Positions 1-10,144 of a DNA stretch of 64,000 nucleotides are shown piece by piece. The stretch comes from Hemicordylus capensis. Taxonomy: Eukaryota > Chordata > Lepidosauria > Squamata > Cordylidae. The notes under the pieces are model-generated. The model was not told where the DNA came from. It saw only the letters and a program-made list of their open reading frames with translations, and did not search any database. A program made the translations under genes and the position numbers. The DNA is taken from positions 15,076,001 to 15,140,000 of the forward strand of contig NC_069661.1 of NCBI RefSeq assembly GCF_027244095.1, read 5' to 3'. Numbering within the stretch: the stretch's first letter is position 1; every line of letters begins with the position of its first letter.

Positions 1-8
1 CATGAAAG

Positions 9-36
9 AATGAATGAATGAATGAATGAATGAATT
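9..36. repeat. (AATG)n microsatellite
   Basis: Six or so uninterrupted tetranucleotide units at the left edge of the window. Confidence 0.9.
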
Positions 37-193
37 TCCAGGTATTCTAGTGCTGTCACAGCCGTGCACAGAAGAATGGGAAGGTATCCAGCTACTGCAA
101 AACCCATAGTAGGTTTCATGCGCTGTAGAGATGCAGGGGGTGGGGAGATTTTATGCTAAGTACACACAATAAGCAGAGTTGGGTGCGGGGTCT

Positions 194-194
<1 letters not shown>

Positions 195-232
<38 letters not shown>
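195..232. repeat. (TG)n microsatellite
   Basis: About 19 uninterrupted TG dinucleotides. It makes a spurious poly-Thr/His reading frame on the other strand. Confidence 0.95.
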
Positions 233-233
<1 letters not shown>

Positions 234-294
234 GGGAAGCCTGTGCTCCCTTCCAGTTGGTTCTCTTTGGTATAGATATAGATGCTATAGGCCT

Positions 295-540
295 TGCTAA
301 CTGAGCAAAGAAGAGACACCTTTAAAAGTGGTGGTTCTCTTATATTTAGCAGGGGAAGAACAACTGGCCCTATCCAACCCCAACACAGCATCCCTCCAGT
401 GGCTGTTGCTGGTGTCTGCCTTATTTTTCTTTTTAGATTGTGGGCCCTTTGGGGCCAGGGGACCATCTTATTGATGTATTATTTATTTTTCTATGTAAAC
501 CGTTCTGAGAACTTTGGTTGAAGAGCGGTCTATAAATATT
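295..540 (+). mobile_element. LINE-3'-end-like interspersed repeat (family T2)
   Basis: About 245 bp beginning near a 'CTTTTAAAAGTGG' block, passing through a 'TTTTTAGATTGTGGGCCCTTT' type block and ending in 'AAGAGCGGTCTATAAAT'. At least five other copies lie in the window (8686, 20870, 21648, 43665 and 62160), on both strands. The constant 3' end with an A/T-rich tail suggests retroposition using a LINE, probably L2-like. The family name is my own label. Confidence 0.65.
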
Positions 541-1410
541 CATTGTAGTGGTGTAGTAGATATAGATATATCTCCATGGTGTTCTTGTGCAAGCACATCA
601 GTACATCAGAGTCACCCAGCAATTTTTCCCTCCATAAAGGGAGAAAGAAGTAACAACCGTTCCGTGGTGTTTGTGGAGGGGACGTGCATGGTGCTCTGCT
701 GTCCCACAAGACCTCACTTTCAGTGAGGTGGTGATGTGGCAAATCATCCTATTGCTCTAGTGTTCTGGTGTTGCTGCACAAGAACGCCATCAAAAAATTA
801 TGTTAAAAAAATCATAAATTCTCCAGGCGACAATAGGAATGGAAAGTGCTTCTATTCCAGCGGGAAGCTTCCATCCCATCCCATTCCATTCCATCCCATT
901 CCAGCGGGAAGCTTTTTCAACCCTGCCCCCGCTCCCAGTGAGACAGCAAAATGTGGTTTGTTGCAATTGCTCCCTTACAGTAGCTGGAGCTTCCAATTGA
1001 TCTAATGTGCAGCTATTGTTGTACAAGAAATCCAGGGAAATATTTGTTTTAAACAGGTAGAAAATTACTTTTGACGCACCACACACAGACACACTCACAC
1101 GCCCCCCACTCTGTTCACTAACTGGACACAGGAGAATGAGCTAATTGGAAGCAGGTCGGGCGGGCATGCCTCCTCTACAACCCTATTGGCCAGAAATGGC
1201 CAGGACTGACAAGGGGAAGCCTCCTGTATGAACAAACTGAAGGAAGATTAGAAAAATGTAATTAAGCATAATAAAAGGAAGCAATGTGTATGAACCACAT
1301 TGACTCCGATTTATACTTATACGTGCTTTATATATTCTCGTTCAAACTTACAACACTTCCTCCCACAGCAAAGCCCCCAATCCGGAAAAAGGCCATGTTC
1401 TTCAGTGTGT
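541..1410. other. Unassigned stretch
   Basis: No gene seen. A short block near 583 ('TGTTCTTGTGCAAGC') recurs in inverted form near 770-790, hinting at a small foldback insertion. (CCATT)-like short repeats lie at 870-905. The rest is not recognised. Confidence 0.5.
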
Positions 1411-1727
1411 TACATAGGAACATAGGAAGCTGCCATATACTGAGTCAGACCATTGGTCTATCTAGCTCAGTATTGTCTTCACAGACTGGCAACGGCTTCT
1501 CCAAGATTGCAGGCAGGAGTCTCTCTCAGCCCTATCTTGGCGATGCTGCCAGCGAGGGGACTTGGAACCTTCTGCTCTTCCCAGAGCGGCTCCATCCCCT
1601 GAGGGGAATACCTTACAGTGGCTCACACTTCTAGTCTCCCATGCATATGCAACCAGGGCAGACCCTGCTTAGCTAAGGGGACAAGTCATGCTTGCTACCA
1701 AAAGACCAGCTCTCCTCTTCTCCTCCA
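1411..1727 (-). mobile_element. Composite tRNA/5S-like SINE (family SINE-A)
   Basis: The reverse strand reads from a polymerase III-type head ('GGTCTTGTGGTAGCAAGC') through a block closely resembling 5S rRNA ('GCTAAGCAGGGTC...CCTGGTT...ATGGGAGAC') to the tail 'GGCAGCTTCCTATGTTCC'. Four other copies are at 46638 (-), 56535 (-), 63084 (+) and 63673 (+). The sequence after its head (to ~1830) also follows the copy at 46638. Confidence 0.85.
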
Positions 1728-2261
1728 TAGGAGCTGCACTTATATCTGTTGCATCAGAAACTGGCTGGGCCCTACTAGATCAGACCATTTTATCAAGCAT
1801 CTTGCCTCTAACTGGCCACAAGACCAGCTGTTGATCTAAGTATTCTTCCCATGTTTTTCATGTATTTTCTATAGGCATTCACATCCCCTTCTCAGGTAGT
1901 GGTAAGGTGCTCTGATGCCTGCTTTTTTACATTAAAAAACCCAACAACTCTGATGGAGTCTTCCCATTCTTTCAGCCGTTAGTCTGAACCCTTTCCATCA
2001 GGTCTGTCAACATCTGGTGGGGGGAAATCCAGTTATTTTGATGAGATCGGGTGCATCTTGGAAGCAACCGGTCCCCCAGGCTGTGGAAAGTCTACTGTAG
2101 AAATATTATCCAAACACCTTGGTATCCTGGTGCAAGAATGGATAAATCTTATAAAGTTAGACTTCAGGAAAGATTATTTCCAAGATTATTTGAACTATGA
2201 ACTGGATTTTCAGATACTTCTTTATCAGCACCAGATCACTCTCTTTGATTAGTTCCTATTA

Positions 2262-2690
2262 TGAGCAAACACTTAGATGGCTTTAAAAGGGACTTAGGCA
2301 AAGTCATGGAGGACAGGTCTATCTATCAATGGCTACTAGTTTTGATGACTATAGACCAGGGATTCTCAACGTTGGTTCCCCAGATGTTATTGGACTTCAA
2401 TTCCCATAATCCCCAACCAAAGGCCACTGCAACTGGGGATTATGGAAGTTGAAGTCCAATAACATCTGGGAACCCAATGTTGAGAATCCCTGCTATAGAC
2501 CACCTCCAGGCTCAGAGGCAGGATGCTTCTGAAAACCAGTTGCAGGGGAGCAACAGCAGGAGAGAGGGCACGCCTTCATCTCTTGCCTATGGGCTTCCCA
2601 AAGGCATCTGGTGGGCCACTGTGTGGGGAACAGGATCCTGGACTAGTTGGGCCTTGGGCCTGATCCAGCAGGGATGTTCTTATAGGTCTG
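2262..2690 (+). mobile_element. CR1 LINE 3' end, interrupted
   Basis: The 3'-terminal part of a CR1 retrotransposon, ending in the reptile signature 'CCTGATCCAGCAGGG' followed by 'TTCTTATA'. It matches the + copy at 37870-38345 and the inverse of the - copies at 6132, 18990 and 24291. A hAT MITE at 2357-2492 splits it. 5' truncation is usual for CR1 insertions. Confidence 0.85.
2357..2492. mobile_element. hAT-type foldback MITE with 8-bp TSD
   Basis: A 136-bp near-perfect palindrome with ends 'CAGGGATTCTCAACGTTGG' and its inverse. It is flanked by the perfect duplication CTATAGAC (2349-2356 and 2493-2500). An 8-bp duplication with a CAG-starting end is diagnostic of the hAT superfamily. It encodes nothing and would need a transposase supplied in trans. 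The CR1 copy at ~38150 shows the corresponding unoccupied site. Confidence 0.92.
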
Positions 2691-2832
2691 CAGTTCATCT
2701 CAACAAATTAGCACTCTTCTTCTGATGTTGTAAAGATGTATTTATTGTTGAGTCTTCCAGATCAGACTTTGTGTCTCACGCAAATGGCTGACTGAAGTAT
2801 CTTTGACATCTTCAAACCTGTTTGTTTTACAG

Positions 2833-3029
2833 AATCACATTAAAAAAGGCAGACAAGAGAGTCTGCATTAAGCCCAACACAAGATGGTTACAGGATATGA
2901 TAAAGAGACTGCAAAGCATGTAAGTTCAAACTAATCTCCCATTTCCCACCTTCCTGATAGTGGGGCATATTTTTTCCTATTTACTCTCATTTTTGTCTTT
3001 CCTACAGAAATACACCTTCCTCCTTCTGA
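2833..3029 (+). CDS. CXC chemokine, last two coding exons (partial)
   Basis: Exon 3 (2833-2919) follows the acceptor 'TTTGTTTTACAG' and precedes the donor 'GTAAGT'. It encodes a typical CXC-chemokine third exon: beta-strand 3, the fourth cysteine in 'KRVCIKPNTRWLQDM', the conserved Trp, and the C-terminal helix 'IKRLQS'. Exon 4 starts at 3008 after 'CCTACAG' and adds INTPSSF before the stop at 3027-3029. Both introns are phase 2, as in the complete paralogue at 37590. Secreted chemokines bind G-protein-coupled receptors and glycosaminoglycans to guide leukocytes. I could not find exons 1-2 in bases 1-2832, so they probably lie upstream of the window. It is probably a CXCL13-like or related paralogue, tandem with the 37590 gene; the receptor-determining N-terminus is not visible, so no symbol is given. 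Confidence 0.85.
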
Positions 3030-5040
3030 AATAAACTGAAGTGTGAAATGACATTGGAAAGCAAATGGTGGATGATATGGAACTCACAGACGTGAAATGC
3101 AACGTAATTCTTTCTGCTTGGATTCTAATAACCTAGAGAGGAAATACCCTCATCTTGTTTGATTCCTAAACCATTAACATCCAATATAGGCTGGATCCAT
3201 ACATATGAAAATCTGTAGTTACATATGTACATTCAGCCTGCACTTTTTCCTGAGACCTACAGGAACAGTGTTATATTTACATTTGTAAATAAGATTGGGG
3301 GGGTAGCCGTCTACCCTTTACTCCACTCTCCTGAATCCCAAAGGTTGGAAGGAAAAATGTTTAGGTGCCATCATACAGTCTTCTTTAATATAAGGGTGAA
3401 TGTTGGAACTGTTTCTTTCCCTCTTCTGGGCATCTCTGACAACTTTTAAAAAGTCCTTAAAGATGCATCTGTTCACCCAGGCTTTTAACTGATATTGTTT
3501 TGATTGTTTCAGTGTTGTTTTTAGAATATTGTTTTAAAAAATTAAATTGTTGTGTTTTAAATTTCTTGTTTTTGTTTTTAACTAATGTTTAACTTTTGTT
3601 TTTATCTTGTAAACCGCCCAGAGATATAAGTTTTGGGAGGTATAAAAATATGTTAAATAAATAAATAAATAAATAAATAGAAAAGGCTACTAAGAGAAAG
3701 AATAGGGATTTGTGTGGAAGCCACTTTTTTTGCCAGAGGCCACCAGGCCAGTGGTTATAGGTAAAGGAGAGTAAGTGCCAGACATCATGTGGCCGCACTT
3801 GGGAAAGTGGCCACTTGTATCTACCTCTGTGCAAAGCAATTCCTAACACAGCCTCCTCTTCTCTATCTACTAGCAGAGTCAAATGCAGTATCAATACTAT
3901 ACCACTGGAGGCAGTGGGGAGCTATCTCAAGCAGTGTTCCCATTGCTGTCGCTTTCATAAAACCTGTTCCACTAGCTCCCAACAGACCCTGATATATTCC
4001 AACTTCAGTGCAAATTTCCGTGGGGAAAAAGCTTGGGGAATCCACACAAAGCAGAGACCACGGTTTATTCTTAGCCCCATCTGCAGGCAAGCTGCGAAAC
4101 AACTGTGAATGAACTTTCTTCACACTCCTGTTATTCCAGCTTGAAAAAAGCCAGCTCTTTCACTGTTGTTTCATGTATTGCAGCCAATTGCCAGCAGATG
4201 GCACTAAGAATATATCAGGCAACTTCTTTCTTCATCAGGCAGAGTCTCCACGGTTTTTTCCATGGCAATTTGCACTAATGTTGAATTCTTTCAGCACCTG
4301 GAAAGACCCACTGCCAAGGCATGGCTTCTTTTGCAAAGAATCCTGGAAATTGCAGTGTTGGGGGTGGGTTTTCAGAAGACGTTGCAAAGTCTAACTACAG
4401 CAATATGCCCCCAATATTAGAATGTGGAAACGTGTCAAATTGTTACGAAGTGTGTGCACAGGGGGCAGGTGTTGGGCAAAATCAGAACTGCAGTTGGGTC
4501 CGGGAACTGCAGTTCCAATAATTCAAACAACCTGGGGACCCAACTGGAGGTGAGTTCACCTCTGGGTTGGCATTATGTGTGAAGGCGGCCCTAGATTCTG
4601 TTTGGCGACTTGTGTTCTTAAATGTGGGGTTGCTGCTGTCAGATGTAGCTACTTCCCAGGATTATTGCTCCCACAATTCCTAGGTTGGGGACTATGATAA
4701 TTCAGCCTGTTTGATTTAGGCCAACGAGGTAAGGGAAACATCTTTTAAAATATGAGAATCTTTTTAATTTTTTCTTAAATAGTACAGGAGCAGCAACTGT
4801 AAAGATTAAAACCTCCAAGCAATAATATAGACATTCACTTGTAAGCTTTACCCAATGTTTTTCCTTATGTTGGCACATACAAAATCATCTAAGCTCTTAA
4901 CTTCTAGCTGGAATTCCACACCGTTTTAAGAAAGCATTTGTGCTGTTAGAATGTGAAGTCGAACTTGATTTGTCTTTGGTTACAATATGTTTGTGCACCT
5001 AAAAGTCAAGCAATAAAATGGTCCTTTTCACTTTGCAATG
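3030..5040 (+). other. Probable 3'UTR of the upstream chemokine gene
   Basis: AATAAA occurs at once after the stop (3030-3035), which is too close to be the usual signal. A better site is AATAAA at 5012-5017, followed about 25 bases later by a GT-rich run. This implies a ~2-kb 3'UTR carrying an L2 tail at 3425-3682. No coding sequence is seen between. Transcript data would decide which site is used. Confidence 0.5.
3425..3682 (+). mobile_element. L2-type LINE 3' tail
   Basis: Matches the last part of the nearly full-length L2 at 14050-17600: the 'CACCCAGGCTTTTAA' block, a T-rich stretch, 'TTGTAAACCGCCCAGAGA', and an (AAAT)n tail. It lies within the probable chemokine 3'UTR. Confidence 0.85.
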
Positions 5041-5374
5041 TGTGCTTTGTCACTGGGTTTTTGAGGAATGCTAGATGTTGACACTCATTCAACCATGAGA
5101 TAGCACTCACGGTAGCAATGGAAGGGCTGGATAGGGGAAGCATTGCATTTTGCTAGCAACCCAAAGTTCTGTTTTTAACCACAGGGGAAACCCTGTAACT
5201 GGGCAAAGAAGTCATCTTGGAGACTGCATTATGAAAGGCCAGGATCTAAATATATAAAGCAAGCCACAACTTGAGGGAAATAGAGTGTCTGTTTAACTAT
5301 CACTACCATTCTGTCCCTCCCTCTTCTGATCTGTAGTTCTGTGGGTGGGAATTGGGGATTTCTCTCTCACACAG

Positions 5375-5815
5375 CTTGCCCTGAAAAATTTCGTATTTTG
5401 TATTTGTATCGCGCATTTTGATGTGCAAAGCGCTCCACATCATGTATTATCTTGATGTAATCCCTACAACAAATCTGTAAAGTGAATAAGTGGTAGTATC
5501 CCCCATGTTGCAATTGAGACCAAGACTTGCCTAAAGCAGTGTTTCTCAATGTTTTTGGTGTCATGGACTGCCTGGAAATGAGCTCCGGAGAGCTTCGGGT
5601 GGCCCGCACCGGCCCAGAATTGGTTTTTTGGGGGGTGATTTTTATTAGTGATGCCTCATGGACCAGTACCCAATGCCTCACGGACTGGCACCGGTCCACA
5701 GACCGGTGGTTGAGAAACACTAGCCTAAAGTACCTGGTGAATTCATAGCAAGATTCAAACTAGGAGGAAGTGCCTATTTGTATCTCAGTCTCTTAGCTAC
5801 TATACTATATCAGCT
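5375..5815. mobile_element. Old MIR/CORE-SINE-like repeat, interrupted
   Basis: Degenerate text typical of old amniote SINEs: 'ATCCCTACAACAAATCTGT', then a 'CAAGATTCAAACTAGGAGG' block, then 'CTCTTAGCTACTATACTAT'. Related pieces lie at 12255-12390 and, inverted, at 40125-40335. A hAT MITE at 5537-5722 splits it. The family assignment is tentative. Confidence 0.55.
5537..5722. mobile_element. hAT (Charlie-like) MITE with 8-bp TSD
   Basis: Ends 'CAGTGTTTCTCAATG' and the inverse of 'TAGTGTTTCTCAACC', flanked by the perfect duplication GCCTAAAG (5529-5536 and 5723-5730). The 186-bp body is non-coding. The ends resemble those of Charlie-type hAT elements. Confidence 0.92.
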
Positions 5816-6131
5816 CTAAGAATCCTGGGAATCGTAGTTTGAGAAATGGTAGCTGAGAAATTTCTCTTCAGGTATAAATTTGATATGCATTTGCAGTGTT
5901 GGTATGCATTTAGGTTGTGTGTTTTTTTAGGGGAGTGGGGCAGGGAAGGAACCCAGGGCTTAGAAACCCAGGGATTCTGCCTGTGTGTGGCAGCAGAGTC
6001 TTTCCAGATGGTAATTTATTCAGCATGACTGCTGATTCCAACGAGTGATTTTGCGGGCTGTCCAGATGACATTTTGCACAGCCCATAATATCATGGACAG
6101 CATGATTTGCCCGCCAATCCTTGAAGTGTCT

Positions 6132-8062
6132 GTTCATTACCAAGTTGATACAGCCCTGCTGGATCAGACCCAACAAGGCCCATCTAGTCCAGCATCTTGT
6201 TTCACACACTGGCTCACCAGATGCCTCTGAAAAGCCCACAGGCAAAAAGTGAGGTCATGCCCCCTCTCTTGCTGTTGCTCCCTTGCAACTGGTATTTAGA
6301 GACAGCTTGCCTCTGAGGCTGGAGGTGGCCTAGTAGCCATTGATATACCTGTCCTCCATTAATTTGTCCAAGCCGCTTATAAAGCCATCCAAGCTAGCAG
6401 ACATTACCACATCCTGTGGCAGAGAATTCCCTGAAAAAGTACTTCATTTTGTTGATCCTAAATTCCCTGGGCTTCAGTTTCATGAGATAACCCCTGGTTC
6501 CAGTGTTGTGAGAGAAGAAGAAACATTTCTTTCTGTCCACTGCACTCTCTACTCCTTGCATAATTTTATACACCTCTATCATGTCTTCAGAACTAAAAAG
6601 CCCCAGATGCTGTAGCCTTGCCTTGCCTCATAAGAAAGGTGATCCAGGCCCCTGATCATCTTGGTTGCCCTCGTCTGCACCATTTCTACTTCTACAATGT
6701 CCTTCTTAAAATACAGTGACCAGTACTCCAGATGTGGCCTCACCATAGATTTGTATAAGGGCATTACAATATTAGCATTTTTATTTTCAACCCCCTTCCT
6801 AGTGATTCCTAGCATGGAATTTGCCTTTCTCACAGCTGCTGTGCACTGACTCAACACTTTCAACGAGCTGTCCACCACGACCCCAAGATTTCACTCCTGG
6901 TCAGTCACTGACAGCTCAGATCCCATCAGTGTATATGTGGTTGGGGTTTTTGAGCCAATATGCATCACTTTACACTTGCTACACTGAATCGCATCTGCCA
7001 TTTTGTCGCCCACTTACCCAGTTTGGGGAGATCCTTTTGGACCGCCTCACAATTGGTTATGGATTTCACTACCCTAAATAGTTCAGTGTCATTTGCAAAT
7101 TTGGCTACTTCACTGGTTACCTCAACTTCTAGATAATTTATGAATAGGTTAAAGTGCACTGGTCCCAGTACTGATCCCTGGGGGACCCCACTTCTGACTT
7201 CCCTCCATTGTGAAAACTGTCCATTTATTCCTACCCTCTGTTTCCTGTCCTTCAGCTAGTTACCAATTCACAATTGAACCTCTCTCCTTATCTCATGACT
7301 GCTCAATTTACTCAAGAGCCAGGGGTGTAGCTAGCGCAGGGGGGAACCCGTGTTCACCCCTCTCTCCGACGGCCCACTGGAGTGAGGGAGATAACGAAGA
7401 AGATAGGGAGGGGTGGAGCTGGGGGGGGGTCGTCAGGAGATTGGGGGCCCAAGTTCTTTGAACCCATCTTCTCAATTATAGCTACACCCCTGTCAAGAGC
7501 CTTTGGTGAGGAATTTTGTTAAAAGCATTTTGCAAGTCCAAGTATACGATGTCAACTGGATCACCTTTATCTACATACCTGTTGACACTCTCAAAGAACT
7601 CCAGAAGGTTAGTGAGGCGACCTGCCCTTGTGGAAAGCATGCTGGTTCTGCTTCAGCCAGGCCTGTTTTTCTATACGTTCAACAGTTTTGTTCTTGAAAA
7701 TCGGAGTTACATTAGCTACTTTCCAGTCCTCTGGTACAGAGCCTGACTGTAGGGACAAGTTACATATTTTTGCTAAGAGGTCAACAGTTCCACATTTTAC
7801 TTCCTTCGGAACTCTTGGATGGATGCCATCTAGCCCTGGCAATTTGTTAATTTTTAGTTTTTCAAGACAGTTTAGAACATCCCTTCTCGACACCTCAAAT
7901 TGGCCCAGTTCTTCAGCCTCCAAGCCTGAGAAGCTTAGTTCCGGAGGGGGCATATGATCAGTATCCGCCACCATGAAGACAGCTGCAAATAACTCATTCA
8001 GCTTCTCTGCAATCTCCTTATCCTCCTTAATAATCCCTTTCACATTCAAATCTGTTCTCACT
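6132..8062 (-). mobile_element. CR1 LINE, 5'-truncated, reverse-transcriptase part
   Basis: Reading leftward, the translation carries CR1 reverse-transcriptase blocks: 'GLDGIHPRVPKEV' (~7.8 kb), 'FANDTELFRVVKSIT' with 'LGKWATKWQMRF' (~7.05 kb) and 'HLEYWSLYFKKDIVEVE' (~6.72 kb). It then runs into the CR1 3' end near 6.15 kb. The frame is broken in several places, and the catalytic block reads FAND where active copies have F-A-D-D. A MITE is inserted at 7320-7492. Dead copy. Confidence 0.9.
7320..7492. mobile_element. hAT-type MITE with 8-bp TSD
   Basis: Ends 'CAGGGGTGTAGCTA' and 'TAGCTACACCCCTG' form a perfect terminal inverted repeat. The flanks carry the perfect duplication TCAAGAGC (7312-7319 and 7493-7500). 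The CR1 copy at 36436-36443 shows the same target once, without the insert. 173 bp, non-coding. Confidence 0.95.
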
Positions 8063-8685
8063 TGAAGGGGGAAGCTTGCACTAGTCAGAATCCTCAGAAT
8101 TCTGAAAGCAGCAATAAATCAAAAGCACCAGTTCTCTTTACTGGGCAATCGGAACCAAAGATGGCATTAAGTGGACACATTTGGGGTGCAATGGGTAGAC
8201 CTAGACATACTCTCTCTTACTCTTTGTACTGGGTCATTTAGCAAATTTAGAACCTTGCCCTTGCTTGTACCACTGGTGGAATTGTGGTCTACTGTGACTA
8301 TCATTGCACATTCTCTACTTCCTTGAATGATAAAAAGTTACTGGCCTGTCCATGCTGGGCTATAGATAGCCAAGGTCTCATGAGCAGAAGCACAAATCCT
8401 TGAAGAACAGAAAGTCGAGGATGGAGGAGGATTGAGGCAAGTCTGCAATGGACTGAGAAACAAGTAGTGTTGAATTAGAGTTTAGAAGAAGGCAAGCTAT
8501 TAAAACAGGACAAGTCCCATGAAGAAGCAAGCAGAGGTTTCGGGCAGCCCATTGACCATGAGTGAGATCAAAGAGAATCAGAGTCAGGGGAAGAAATGAG
8601 GTCGGGAGATGACCAGTCCATCCAGGATGGAAGCCAAGAGAATGGGGAAGCAGGGAACAGAATCTTAAAAATACCAAGTGCTCAA

Positions 8686-8880
8686 AGATTGATTGATTGA
8701 TTGATTGATTCGATTTCTATACCACCCTTCCAAAAATGGCTCAGGGCGGTTTACACAGAGAAATAATAAATAAATAAGGTGGCTCCCTGTCCCCAAAGGG
8801 CTCACCATCTAAAAAGAAACATGAAATAGACGCCAGCAACAGTCACTGGAAGTACTTGTTCTGGGTGAATAGTTGTTCAG
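8686..8880 (-). mobile_element. T2 interspersed repeat
   Basis: Reverse-oriented copy of the T2 family with a (TTGA)n run at its tail side (8686-8710), then 'TGGCTCAGGGCGGTTTACAC' and the 'AAAGGGCTCACCATCTAAAAA' block. Confidence 0.7.
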
Positions 8881-9996
8881 ATGAAGAACCCAAGGCAGAT
8901 CTGAAATGTCTTGATTTAAAAACTGAAGCCTCACTTTAGAACTGTAAGGGGGTCACACACAGTTTCCTATAATCTGTCTAATAAAAACACATTAAGGGAG
9001 AAAGAACATGGGAGAAAAGTGGTGACAAATCATTCATTGTCTTGCCAAGTGAGGAATTTTTGGCCACCACAGCTCCCTCTGAGGACCCGAGAGGTCGGGG
9101 GGAGGGGGGGTGCGTGGAGCTGCTGGAACTTGCCCCGACTTGCCCCGACTTTGATGGAGGCAAGTCTGTGTTTGCTGGAAGAAGTTTGAGATTCATAACC
9201 ACACAAAGGTCAGAAGGAAAGCTATGGCAGGTGGAGCTATGTTAGAGTCTGGAAAAGCAATAAAGTGCCATATTTCCTTTACTCATGATGATCAGCACAC
9301 AGACCCTGAGGTTCCCATTTCAAAACCTAGTACATCTTCACAAAGTGTTAATTTGCTGTGGATGACAGGCCATTGGAAAGTTAAAGCGTGTGTGTGAGAG
9401 AGATAGGTTTCTGTTTCCCAATATACACATGGAGCCCAGGGGAAATGACCAACAGCACTAGTCTCTAATGCAGTGTCAGTTCCCCGCAAAAGCCAGCAGC
9501 ATACACCCTGAGGTGCCCTTCCTTTGATTGCATCTTCCTTCCAGCTAGGTGTAAATCCCTGATTTGTCGTCCTTGCTGGCTGTATCTCTCCACCCACTGC
9601 ACAACAATGCTCTCGGTACCAGCTTGGTTGAAAAGTGTGTCCTAGCTGCTGTGCTGGTTGGCCCCAAAATTTAGTGGGCCATTGAAGAAAGTTCTTCCAG
9701 ACACTGGTGTTGATTAAAGAACCATCAACTGAAATCAGGTACTCAAGGTGAAAATTTTTGTAGCATTTTTAGTTTTTCTGGAACCAGGAAGTACTGAGGG
9801 TTTTTCATTTAAGTGCCTAGAAAATTTACTCAGGTTATATTTATTACCACCATCATTATTATATTAATATACACAAAGTAATATATCTAGAAAAACAAGT
9901 CTCTAATCTGTCAACGGTGTGGAAGACAAGAAGGGCAAGGTAATTTGGGATTGTTGGCAGACATAACGAAGAATGAATATGCTGTTGTCATATTAC
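8881..9996. other. Unassigned intergenic stretch
   Basis: No gene, clear repeat or terminal repeat recognised. Short open frames here match nothing I know. Confidence 0.5.
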
Positions 9997-10090
9997 CAGG
10001 GGCGTAAATATAATAGGGCAAGGGGAAACAGTTGTCTGGGGGCCCATTGCCTTGGGGGGGGGAGCAGAGGCAAGTCATATGACTGACTCC
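9997..10090. mobile_element. hAT element end, inverted relative of the 10688 element
   Basis: Starts 'CAGGGGCGTAAATAT' and continues with 'AGGGCAAGGGGAAACAGTTG'. This is the inverse of the right end of the element at 10688-11899 (11840-11890). No second end or duplication was found, so it is taken as a fragment. Confidence 0.6.
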
Positions 10091-10144
10091 CCCAGCCGCG
10101 CATCTGCCCAGGCTTCCTTCCGTAGTATTCATCCTCCGAAATTG

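Noticed and set aside
583-690. A CxC-containing short frame ('WCSCASTSV') before the chemokine exons, as a possible exon 2
   Set aside because: No matching splice borders or phase-2 donor, no third cysteine at the right distance, and the DNA is part of a local inverted match (583 against ~780).
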